Shown piece by piece: positions 34,501 through 44,400 of a stretch of DNA of 64,000 bases. A model generated the notes under the pieces. It was not told the origin of the DNA and ran no database searches. It saw only the letters and a program-made list of their open reading frames with translations. The stretch lies in contig VNWV01000008.1 in the NCBI GenBank assembly GCA_009801085.1, forward strand, positions 1,674,001 to 1,738,000, read 5' to 3'. The DNA is from Lasiodiplodia sp. COLG20. Taxonomy: Eukaryota > Ascomycota > Dothideomycetes > Botryosphaeriales > Botryosphaeriaceae. The stretch's first letter is position 1. Every line of letters starts with the position of its first letter. The position numbers and the translations under genes are program-made.

Positions 34501-34768
34501 GGGGGCGAGGAACGAAGTTTGTTTGTTACGATACGCTTATCACGAGGGTGGCTTTTTGTACTATTGGGAACACGATGCGAGCGAATGAGGTTGGGTCAAT
34601 GGGATGTAATGTTCAGGCCCATGGTCATGTTCTGACTGTGTATGGTCTAGGTCTTTTTCTGCCGGCCTGTACTCTAGGGGAGTCTTTCTCCAGATAATCG
34701 AGTTTTAATATGACGCCACGGGATCTCTTCATCGACTTTGAGCTTGGCAATCTTGAGCGTATCCATGC

Positions 34769-35524
34769 CTACTCCGCTACAATTTCGTAGCTCAACTCCA
34801 CGCCGGCGTCGGCCCGCTTCACCTCCTCCCCGTTCACATCCAGACCTCTCCTCAACTCCAGCTCGCCGAAGAAGTTGGGCGCCTCGCTCACGCGCGCGAA
34901 GCCGACCCTCTCGAAAAGACGCAGGCTCCGCTCGTTGGTGGCACCGATTTTGACGCGGAGATGCTTCAGCAGCGCTTTCCTCGAGCCTGAGGGTGACGCT
35001 GCGCAGTACTCGGCCAGGATACCGTCGATGCGGCGGCGGATATAGGCCATGAAGACGGACAGGACGGCGGCGCCGTAGCCGCGGTTCTGGTGCGCGGCCG
35101 AGGCGATCATGATCTCGAGCTCGCCGACGACGGAGAGCGGGTCGGCGTCTTCGTCTGCCTGCTCGTCGTCCGGGACGAGGAAGAGGTTCACGTCGCCAAT
35201 CATGGCGGCTGGGGCATCGTGGACTTTGCCACGGACCTTGTCAGGAGTGGCTGGTGGTGCAAGGCAGACGATGAACGTCAGCTTGTCTGCGTCGTCACGC
35301 CAGCTGCGCTGCATCGCGTACTCTTCGTCTAGCGTGAGCGGCTCCGACGCCGTGGCTTCACGGATGGCAGGGTCTTGCATCCAGGCATGGTAGGCAGGCA
35401 CGTGGTGTGCGCTGTAGGGGACCAGTAGGACGCGGGGGGTGAGGAGTGCTGCGGAAGGGGCGTCAGTCGGTGCAGGAGCAGGTTCGGGGGGTGCAGGCAC
35501 ACCTGTGTGTTCGTTTATTCTCAT
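34769..35524 (-). CDS. NAT9: GNAT-family N-acetyltransferase, NAT9 type, 251 aa
   Basis: Single exon. NAT9-type proteins are GNAT acetyltransferases; animal members affect microtubule stability. The N-terminal family block is clear (RVLLVPYSAHHVPAYHAWM, then REATASEPLTLDEEYAMQ and KLTFIV). The acetyl-CoA binding motif A reads QNRGYGAAVLSVFMAYI, matching R/Q-x-x-G-x-G/A. Motif B is represented by VKIGATNERSLRLFERVGF. A short acidic insertion (PDDEQADEDAD) sits in a loop. The substrate in fungi is unknown. Confidence 0.92.
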   Translation of the reverse strand: MRINEHTGVPAPPEPAPAPTDAPSAALLTPRVLLVPYSAHHVPAYHAWMQDPAIREATASEPLTLDEEYAMQRSWRDDADKLTFIVCLAPPATPDKVRGKVHDAPAAMIGDVNLFLVPDDEQADEDADPLSVVGELEIMIASAAHQNRGYGAAVLSVFMAYIRRRIDGILAEYCAASPSGSRKALLKHLRVKIGATNERSLRLFERVGFARVSEAPNFFGELELRRGLDVNGEEVKRADAGVELSYEIVAE

Positions 35525-35763
35525 CTTCGCTGGGCTTGTGGAGAGGGTCGGTTCGTGGCCCGTGGATTTTCTTGCCTGGTGCCGAAGCCGGAGGAAAATT
35601 TTTAGACTGTCACGCCAGTGCGCGCAAGATGTCAGCGTGTCGCTTGGAAGTTCCTTTCCACAAACCTTGAGCAGTGCATGATGGATGACGTCATGGTGTT
35701 GAGCGCCTCTTTCGTCCCGTCTCCATTCCAGTCAAACGTTCCGGGTCTGCCAGCCCGACACCC

Positions 35764-36945
35764 ATGGATCTCGAGAAGCAGCACATTCTCATCACCGGCG
35801 GCTGCGGCTTTCTTGGCCGGCACATCGTTTCCGCCTTCCTCTCCCAGCATCCATCGCACCAATACACCGTCGTAGACACCAGCTCGCCTTCGTCACTTCC
35901 AACTTGCTCCAATGTGCATTTCCTCCAAGTCGATATCCGCGACCAAGAAGCCGTCCGGCGTTCCTTCACCACCGCACGCCCTACCGCTGTCGTGCACAGC
36001 GCTGGCATCGTCCCGGCCGGTGCGTCACGGTACCGCCAACGGGACCGCCGGCGCGTGTTCGAGGTGAATGTAGACGGCACTCGGAACGTCTTGGAGGCGG
36101 CCAGGGAGTGTTTTAGCGTGAGAGCATTCGTGTACACGAGCAGCAGCACGGTGTTGGGTGACGATCTGAGCCGGGAGGTGCCCAACGCAGAGGAAGAGTT
36201 CGAAGACGTGCGAAGGAAGAGGTGGATATACGGAGAGTCGAAGGTGATGGCCACCCCGTTTATCTGTTCCTAGATATTTCCGCTTCTGGTGGTGTCTGAC
36301 CTGGCTTTCCAGGCGCTCGCCGAAAACATCGTCCTTTCCGCAAATTCTCCTTCTTCACCACGGCCCTTCCTCACCACCGCTCTCCGGCCCTCCGTCCTCT
36401 TTGGCCCGGGCGACACAAACCTCATCCCCGCCATCCATGCCCTCATCGCCACCCGCGCTGCCACCGCCGTCACTCTCGGCTCTGGCTTCAATCTCTACGA
36501 CATTACCTACGTCACCAACGCCGCCGACGCCCACGTCCTCGCTGTGCAGAATCTCTTGCTGGCTGCATCGCCCGTCAACCACCCCGGTGCCGATCGAGAC
36601 GCTCCTTCCGCCGCCGGCCTCCCCGTCTTCATCACCAACACCTCACCCATCCCCTTTCGCGACTTCTGCCGCGCCGTGTGGGCCCAGTTCGGACACTACC
36701 CGCCGTTCGAGGTGCGTGTGCCCGTCCCCGCGGCCAGAGCGCTGGGCAGCCTTGCAGACGCCGTTTCTTGGGCCTTGAGCGGAGGGGGCTTGTGGTTGGG
36801 TCCGAGCTTCAGCCTGTCGAGAGGCGCGGTCGAGGATGCCGTGGGCGTGAGATACGCGAGCGGCAAGAGGGCGGGGCATGTATTGGGTTATGTCCCAAAA
36901 GTTGGATTGGCCGAGGGGGTGAGGCTGGCTTGTGAGGTGAGTTGA
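35764..36945 (+). CDS. 3-beta-HSD / sterol C-3 dehydrogenase-like SDR, 370 aa
   Basis: Two exons: 35764-36243 and 36313-36945 (69-nt phase-0 intron). This is an extended short-chain dehydrogenase of the 3beta-HSD family, which includes Erg26, the C-3 sterol dehydrogenase/C-4 decarboxylase. The NAD(P) site is at the start (ILITGGCGFLGRHIV), the acidic cofactor residue is in YTVVDTSS, the active-site Ser lies in FVYTSSSTV, and the Tyr-x3-Lys pair is Y156/K160 in IYGESK. LRPSVLFGPGD is a further family block. It may be a paralogue rather than the main Erg26. After the stop frame there is a consensus donor (GTGAGT at about 36937); splicing over 36 nt would replace the last residues with a longer tail, so the C-terminus is uncertain. 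Confidence 0.88.
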
Positions 36946-37940
36946 GCGCTTTCTTCGTTTCCCACGCCCCAGAGTGCAGAGGGATGGTCGTTATCTTTGT
37001 GGGGTCTTCTGAGCAGGTAGAAGTTGTTTGGCTGACTGGATCGAATCCGATATAAGGATTATAAACGAGTGCTAGCGGGGAAGGAAGTAAAGTAAATAGA
37101 AGAGTCAGCCTCCGTTCTTTTTTACAACACTGGGAAGTTCGTCCAATGTCGAAAAGTTGATCTTGCTATGTTCAAAATAATCATGGACTACCTGTTGCAA
37201 TGAAAGAATCGTATTGTGGATGCACTGGAATGAGACGCTGGGCGACCTGCTCAACTCCCTCCTATCAACCAAGCCAGCATGTCCCCCTATGACCTCGTCG
37301 TATTCTCAGCGATCCCAGAGCCGGCAAAAGCCCAAGGGTGCCCATGATTCCATCGCTTCTGCACTCAGTCACTCATCAGAGACGCCACCCTCTGATGCGT
37401 ATTACCAGCCAGGGCGACGAGTACGCATGCAGTAGGACTTTGCTCCCAGGAATCCACTTGAGCACATAGACTTGGACTTCAGCTCTTTGCTGCCTCGATT
37501 GCTTCTGCTGAAGCTAGGAGCGAGGATGTAGGTTTTCAGTGCCGCCATTGCGAGTAGGTTGGTACACACTAGACAAGGCTAGGCGGACGAACTGCTCGTA
37601 GAGTGAAAGAAGTATTTATAGAGCTGGAGATCCGGTTTCCGGCCTGAATCAGCATCCTACACGAGCACATCCCCCACAGTCCGTCCAATAGCTCAGCTTT
37701 CACATCCAATGGCGTTTTAACGTGGAGATCTTCTGGCATTTTTAAAGTACACTCACGTACTACAGCCTATAGCTTGGAGATGCTGTCACGGAGCCGGCAA
37801 GGTGAGCTGTAAAATTTAATTTGGGACAATGAGAAAAGATGCTACGAGCCGCGGAGCCTCCTAATAACTCAGTCATGGCGTGTGTGCCTCAGGCATCAAA
37901 AATACCTAATGACCAATCAGACACCACCAGGACCGTGACA

Positions 37941-37977
37941 AGGCGGCCTAGCTGTCCTTACTATCAGAAGGCCGCCT
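37941..37977. repeat. Short inverted repeat
   Basis: Arms AGGCGGCCT (37941-37949) and AGGCCGCCT (37969-37977) are perfect reverse complements around a 19-nt loop. They could form a hairpin or mark the end of a decayed element. No target-site duplication is evident. Confidence 0.6.
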
Positions 37978-38150
37978 AGGCTACGCCAAGCAGCAGCTGA
38001 CAGGCCACTGGAGACACGCTAAGGCCGGCCGGCCGGCTTCGAGGCTTCGGGTAGGCATCGAGGCCTCAGGCGGGTGTATGGTAAATATAATGGTAGTATT
38101 ACTGCACGTGAGACCTACAAATCGGATAAAAAGACAAAAAGAATGCATTA

Positions 38151-38223
38151 GGTCCTACCCGGGGTCGCAGGAATGCTCTGCAATGATCAGAATCCTGAGT
38201 GCTGGCCACTACACTATAGAACC
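38151..38223 (-). pseudogene. tRNA-Gln(CUG) relic lacking the T-arm
   Basis: Read on the minus strand, the acceptor 5' strand GGTTCTA (38217-38223) pairs with TAGGACC (38151-38157). A complete A box and D-arm (TAGTGTAGTGGCCAGCAC) follow. The anticodon stem is CAGGA/TCCTG with anticodon CTG at 38188-38190, and about 13 nt sit where a tRNA intron belongs. After the stem the sequence runs CGACCCCGGG straight into the acceptor 3' strand, so the T-loop and one T-stem strand, including the internal B-box promoter, are missing. This looks like a deletion between two CCGGG copies. It should not be transcribed or processed normally. Confidence 0.75.
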
Positions 38224-38479
38224 GTGGTGTTCGTGGTTGCGGATAGCAATTACATGATTTTTAGTACCTGAACCCCGTTTTCTTTACGCACGATATATAG
38301 ACACAGGCTTACACTAGAGCCTGCAGGCTTTTGACTTTATATAAGAGTGCGTTGTATCCTTCTCAGTCAGTCCCATCGCCTTCCACCAGCTCAATCTTGA
38401 TCCGTCGAGGCTCGGGCCGTGGGCAGCCGCCAGCCTTTAGTCTATAACAGCCACCAGAGGCTCCTGCTCTTCCAATTAC

Positions 38480-38572
38480 GGTGGCGTAGTGTAGTGGTTA
38501 GCACTCTGGATTTTGATTCTGCATGCTTGTTTGAATTTTCCAGCAACCTGGGTTCGACTCCCGGCGCGACCT
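38480..38572 (+). tRNA. tRNA-Gln(UUG), intron-containing
   Basis: Acceptor strands are GGTGGCG (38480-38486) and CGCGACC (38565-38571), followed by the discriminator T. The A box is TAGTGTAGTGG and the B box GGTTCGACTCC, both at consensus. The anticodon stem is CTGGA/TCCAG with loop TTTTGA and anticodon TTG. About 21 nt are inserted one base 3' of the anticodon, the canonical tRNA intron site. The T-stem is CTGGG/CCCGG. The acceptor stem has a G-G mismatch at 4:69. A T5 run follows at 38582. Confidence 0.88.
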
Positions 38573-39714
38573 TTACCGCTCTTTTTGTTTTGCTCGTGGT
38601 TCTTTTTTTATGCTGGTGTTCGGGGAGATCAATGTGGTTGCGGCTCTTTTGCGTTGCAGAGACTAGCAATGCACCACCGTGAAAGGCGGGGTAGCTACCA
38701 TCGTCGATGCGCAAACAAAACATTAGCGACAAACAGAAATTTTAAACGCTACATATATTCCAACGTGCAAGAGAGCGGTTGCCGGTGATGAAGTTGCGCA
38801 GCATTCGCGCCAGCGACAGGGCGAAGAACGCTTTACGGGATGCGCCTACATTAAACAGCACACTATGATTGGTCTGGAACATGCTGAACCACGTGCTGGC
38901 ATCTGCTAGCATCGTGGGGCCGAATCTTCTTTGAACCATGGTACGTCCTCTCTCCACCGAGCCGTACAGTAAGAGGAAATCAAAAGTCATTCGACATTGG
39001 TTTCCGTGCACGCTTTGCAATTTGACTTGTCAGGCGCAAGGGATCACAAAAGCATCTCATGGCCCTCGACGAGCCCTCCCGGTGGAGTAGAGGCATCGTT
39101 GATCCCGGGTATTTACAATCCGCATGTTAACGGAAGGGCAGGCCAAGCCTCACCAAGATCATTGTCAAGAACGTGCCATAATGGCCTCGGTCCTGATGGT
39201 CCCAGTAACTCGGATTCAAGCTTCACGTACTCATTTTACCGTTGCCCGGATTGATTACAAAACGAGAGGCTACAGTTGATACAATGATCCGCCCCTCGAA
39301 AGTCAACGCGACTGGAACTCCATTCTCCCATGTACGTATGCCGCCTATTGGCCACTCCGCTTACCGACCAGTGAAAACCTCCGAGCTTGGTCATGTTCTC
39401 ATAAGCCATACAGTTCATCAAGTATCGGGTGCAACTCTAACCGTGCCAGCAGCAAATAAAAAACAGAGCCACAACCATCCCAAAGCAATGCAGGCTCCGT
39501 CTTCGAAGAAGTCAACCCAGGTGCGTGTCGAGGACGCCGCTGCAAGCCCGGGGTGGCACAGTGCACAATACAAATGCAAAACGCCGTTCGCTTTCGAGGC
39601 GTGCAGAGCTGTAGAAAGAGCTCATCTAAGTCTTTCAAAAGGCAACTTAGGTCGGGGACAGAAGGGACCTTTCTGCTGGAAATACCGGCAAGCCCGTGTC
39701 TAATGCGGCCCGCC
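38573..39714. other. Intergenic, tRNA to NEDD8 protease
   Basis: 1.1 kb without a supportable gene. An open frame at 39242-39703 (153 codons) has no recognisable motif, and its composition is unlike the neighbouring genes. The right end contains the 3' side of the NEDD8 protease transcript. Confidence 0.45.
38582..38586 (+). terminator. RNA polymerase III T5 terminator
   Basis: Five T residues start ten bases past the discriminator of the tRNA-Gln gene, the normal Pol III stop signal. This supports the tRNA being a transcribed unit. Confidence 0.75.
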
Positions 39715-40930
39715 TTACTCGTCGCCGATCCGGGGAGGGCTCTTCGAGTGGTCACTGAACGGGCTCTTGCTTCGACTGCACCCCACCAAGCTCGTCGTTA
39801 GTGTACCAACGGTTCGTCTCAACCATGCGGATAGGGCCGAAACATACGATCTCCGCCTTCCCTCCTTTCTAAAGCCATCGATGATCTTCAGCATCTCCTT
39901 GCGGCCTGAGCTGGCCTCGACGTTTTTGCCGGCCATGCTCATGCTGACTTTCTCCTTGGAATCGGCTCGGAGCAGCCTGTTCAACAGAAGGTAGCGCATG
40001 AGCAAGCACACGAAGACGCCGCAGTCAGACCCATTCTCTTGCTGCGGGCAATCGTCCATGCTGATGAAGCGCAGGCTGCGGCCGAGCAACGTGGCCATCT
40101 TCTGCGTGGCAACCCGGGCTTCGTGGTCGTTGCTCTCGCAGAGCGAGTCGTAGTGGAAGGCGACGCCATCGACGACGCTGACTAGCAGAAGGCTCCAGTG
40201 CGAGCCTCCTTCGGCCTCCATGACATTACGGCAATCGTTTATTGGCAGAAAGATATGCGTCGTCCTCGAGAAATTGGGCAGAGCCTCCTTCAGCGTGAGC
40301 GGATCGGGTGTTTGGATCATCATGAAGGACATGGACGGGCGAAGCAGGCTGATATTGGCCTTGGGGTAAGCAAGGAGATGTTCGTGTTCGAGCCACCTTG
40401 GGGAAGTCGTCAGTCCGGCGGGGTCCGCAGGTGCACGTGAGAAAAACAAAGGGAATGGTGGGAGCTGTATTTACTCTTCCCAGAACGCAATTGCCTGCTC
40501 TCATGTGTCAGCGCGAGAGGGTGCGTGGAGGAGAGAAACGCACATTGTCGGTCAACCAGTCGCACTTTATGCAATCGATGTCCTCCTTGGTCACTATCGT
40601 GCACAATCAGCATGCCGCGGCGCGAAGGCGGAGGCGATGCACGTACGGCGGATGTCATAGTAGCTTAGGTACGCATCGTCGGGCGCGAGCTGCACGGCGG
40701 GACGCATGTCAGTAGCAGGGAACGGAGATGGTGCGAACGAGGGCGAGCGAGGGCGATTGGCGTCTCCAATGCCACCGACAGCGCAGGGGGGAAAAGCGGG
40801 CTGGCCGGCGATGCGGAAGCTGAGGCAAGAAAAAGCGGAGGCTCGACAGGGGAGGGCAAGGGAATCTCGTGCATACATTCTCGCCAAAGTGCCTGCTCAC
40901 GCGGCCCTTGAAAGGGTGGAAGCCCGACAT
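39715..40930 (-). CDS. NEDD8-specific cysteine protease (SENP8/DEN1/Nep type), 282 aa
   Basis: Peptidase C48 enzyme that processes NEDD8/Rub1 or removes it from cullins. Five exons: 40877-40930, 40647-40689, 40544-40593, 40475-40494 and 39715-40396; phases close at 283 codons including the stop. The signature start DAYLSYYDIR, then KCDWLTDNAIAFWEEWLE, is built across four exons and matches the SENP8 branch rather than Ulp1/Ulp2. The catalytic set is intact: His122 (GGSHWSLLLV), Asp139 (FHYDSL), Gln175 and Cys181 (QQENGSDCGVFVC). The last 60 residues are a basic, Ser-rich tail beyond the catalytic fold. Exon 1 (18 codons, MSGFHPFKGRVSRHFGEN) is the least certain part. Confidence 0.93.
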
Positions 40931-41469
40931 GGCAGGCGGGGCGCTCGGACGCGAGTTGAGCGACGCAGGCAGGCCAAAGCGGGGTGCGCTCTGGAGGTTG
41001 CGAGAGCGCGCAGGAAGAGGCGGCGGCGCGAGGGAACAGTGGCGGCGAGGGTCGAGGGCGCAAGGGCGGAAGGCGGTGGACGTGTGGTGGGACGTTGAGG
41101 GCAAGGATGGCGTCGATGTGCCGTTTATGATCGGCGCCTGGACAGCCTCCACCCACGTCCAGAGCCGATGACGTACAACCAGGTACTCGTCGGCCACGCA
41201 CCCGCTCTCCGAGCCCGTCCCTGGCTGTAGCCTATGTAACGTGCCATCGCCGAGCCGTCCCTGCGTCTGACGCCCCAGCCACAACCCCGCATGTCCGCTC
41301 AGCACTACCACGCTCACTCACGCCGTTTCTCGAACTTTGTCATCATCATCATCATAATCGTATTCCGTTGGTCTAGCTCATCATCATTAGGATTAGAGGT
41401 AAGAGGTCCCGGCCCAACTCCTGCGCCCAACAGCTGCCGCCCTTCTCATTTTCCCAGCCCCTCCTAGAA
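40931..41469. other. Spacer upstream of NEDD8 protease / downstream of GDB1
   Basis: 539 bp. It holds the promoter of the minus-strand protease gene and the 3' flank of the debranching-enzyme gene. A short CAT/ATC repeat lies at about 41339-41355. No gene is seen. Confidence 0.45.
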
Positions 41470-44400
41470 TCACTCCGACTTTGCAAACTCCTCCCCAAAC
41501 TCCTTCGCATCCTGGTACAGGTCGATCAGACAGCTGGCAGACCATGACTGAGTGGGTGACTGCACTTTAGTTAGCAACGCATCCAGCACACCGAAACCCC
41601 GCCGTTACGTACCGAATCTCCGCAGAACGACCCGTCCTTGTTAGTAAGCTCCGTGAGTCCCGCCCACGGGCTCTCCTTGATGGCATCCATGCATCCGCGC
41701 AGGCGACGCGTGATCTGCTGGAACGTCTCCACCCGCTCCTCCGGCGTCTTGCGGCGCATCAGGTCGAATTTCAAGAACGCGCGCAGGAAGAATCCAGTCG
41801 GCCACAGCCACTCCGGTCCTTGGTGGTAGTTGCGGCCCTTCGCCGTGTGGAAGTCCGTCGAGTCATCGCTGTTGATGTAGTTGGGCCGGTAGTTGAGATC
41901 CGACGGGTCCAACGTCGCCATTCCGGTAGGCCCACGCAGCGCCGTGTCCGCCAGGTGCAGCGCGTACAGAGCCTTCTCCGGGTCGAACAGGTCCGGCGCC
42001 ACCGTCATGGCAATCGGGAAGTTCGGCCGCAGCTGGTAGTCCTCGTACTCTTTGCCCGACTTGTACAGATCCTTGTAGATGCCGCGACGGTTGACGATGC
42101 TGGGGTTCACATCGTAATCCTTGTCTTCTGACGCCTCCCGAGGAACGTAGTAGGCCCATTCGAAGTGCTCCTTGATTTTGGCCGCCCAATCGCCGAAGCT
42201 GATCCGCCCGCCTTCAATGTCCACCCCGTCGTACTTGTACTTGCCTTCCTCGTGGAGTTCCTTGACCCACTTCAGAGTGCTGTACAGCATACCCGTAATC
42301 TCAATGGCCGCTCCATCACGCGGCGTTCCGGGGTAGCCCTTGTTGCCAGCCTTTTCGCTCTCGCCCATCTTGTCCATCCACGTGCCGCAGTTCCACTGAT
42401 TTCCGCCAAAGATGAGACCGGTCTTCCAGTCGGGGTGGATCTCGATGTTGAATCCTTCCGGCTTCATCTGGCGATCCAGATCCGGCCCGGCGTTGTACTC
42501 GCGGAACGACATGCCCGAAGCATGCCTCTGCAAGCACTCCTGAATCACATCCTCGATCGTCGAAGATTGAGAGTAGGCCTTGGCGTCATCGTGAGGGAAC
42601 CAAGTATCATCGTACGGCAGGAATCTCCTCTTCACGCTCTCCTGGAGGAGGTTGCGGCCATCGGGCACAATCTTCGTGTAGTCTTGTATGTTCTGCAGGA
42701 AGAACCAAACCGAGTCGCGAGAGTTGTAGCGCGGAAGCTTCCCGCTGCTGAGCAAGTTGGGGATCATTCCGTGCTTGACGACGCTGGCAAATGCCAAAAT
42801 GTGCTCCTTGGCGTTGTCGTAGCGGCCGGTGCCCAGGTACAGCCCACGGAGAGAGATGAAGATATCTCTGCCCCAGCACCTAGCCCAATCGGAAGCGAAA
42901 TGCGGGAGGCCGGCAGCCATGCTCGGAACGCTCTTTTCGGGCCACAGCGAAGCGTTGTTCATGTGTCCGGTGACTTGGATGCTGACCAGCGACAGGCTTT
43001 GCAGGAATTTCTGGCCGTTGCGGACGTTGTCGTTCAAGAGCTCGATCGACCGGTCAACCGCCGCATTGTACGCTGTTTGAACAGTCATGGCAAAGTATCG
43101 GGGCAGCATAAAGTTAGGTATCTTGCGAATCGCATCGAATCGCTCCTTCAGCCAAGCGGCCGGGCCCTGGAGCTTCGAGTACTCCGGCAACTTTGCGAGA
43201 CGCTCAAGACGGCCGACACAATAGTCCAGCGCCCACTGGCCCTGTCTCAGATGGTCGCAGATAGGGTGGCCCAGCTGGTTGTAGCGGATCACGTCGCGGA
43301 GGACACTCCACCATCCTTGCAGGCCAGCGTAGACAAGGGTTCCGTGTCCGGGAATCGTGTAAGTGCCGTCGTCGCCACCGCTGTAGTCCCGTTCTTCGGG
43401 ATCGCAGCGGTAGAGAATGTGGTTGAGGTCGAGAAGACTGCACTCCTTGAAAGCGTCTTTGGCGCCGCTGGTGACAAACACATCGAGGCCGTCAGAATGC
43501 TCGCAACTTGGGACCGACGTCTCAAATAGGGCAATGCTTCCTGGGGGGAAGAAGTCTGGAATCGTAATCTTCGTCTCCGCGTCTGACCATTCAATCTTGA
43601 CACCCTGGAGATTTTTAGTCCGGCTAGGAAGTCCACGAAGGCTCTTCTTGTCCCCCATTACCCGAGCCTTGACATCTTGGCTATCCTCAACCTCGAGGAA
43701 CCAACTTCCAATGAGGTTTGCTTGCGTTCCTGGGAGGTGGACTGGCGGGAAGCCGCCGTTGCCGCCTCCGTAGCCTGGGAAGGCAGTGTGCGCAATCAGG
43801 AAATATCCTTTCCTGGTTTTGGGATGCACGCGATGGACCGTGATGTACTCTTGGTCGTGGTGGATGAACGTCTCGTCGTAGTTTTCCTGCCCCATGAGGA
43901 CGTGAATCTGGTTCAGCAGCTTCTTGATGTTGCCGATGCCACCCTCGTCGGCTTGGACCTTGAGCTCGCCTGAGGTTGAGTACGGCGATGAGTACGATCG
44001 GGTCTCGTGAACAAGCTCGATGAGCTGAGGATAGATCTCGTCGTACCCCATGACGCTGCCGGTTGCACAGGCGCACATGGCCACGAGGGCGGCGTTGGGA
44101 AGCGTGTCGCGAGCGTCGCGTTTCTGGGCTGGAACCTCATTGTCGTGAGTGCAATCCATGAAGAGAGCGTGGACTGGGCTCTGTCTGATTCTTCGGATCA
44201 CTTCGCGAGTGGCGGCGCCATTCGTCTGGGCAGAGGCGTCTGCGTTGCTGACTTCGTCGAGCTCGAAACTTCCAATAGGGATGCCGGCGTGGCGGTGCAC
44301 AAGACGACTGAGTTCTTGCGTGCTCCATGCCTGCATAGCTTCCCGGATGAGGAAACTAATTCCAAGGCGCTTGCAGAAGACGAAGTCCATGTCTTCGGAG

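Larger units (their letters stand above)
36946..38479. other. AT-richer, gene-free island with relic elements
   Basis: 1.5 kb without a credible gene and visibly richer in A/T than its surroundings. It contains a 9-bp perfect inverted repeat (37941-37977), a GGCC-rich patch near 38023-38040, a tRNA-Gln relic on the minus strand (38151-38223), and a TATATAAG string near 38338. The mixture of short palindromes and a tRNA relic suggests old insertions, but no transposase or LTR can be seen. Confidence 0.5.

Noticed and set aside
36946..38479. Possible intact transposon
   Set aside because: Only a short inverted repeat, GC-rich palindromes and a tRNA relic are visible. There is no transposase, reverse transcriptase, LTR or target-site duplication.
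39242..39703. 153-codon plus-strand frame downstream of the tRNA
   Set aside because: No recognisable motif, and composition unlike nearby genes. The adjoining real gene is on the other strand.
42165..43529. 454-codon plus-strand frame inside GDB1
   Set aside because: Antisense shadow of the GH133 half of the debranching enzyme, with no motif of its own.
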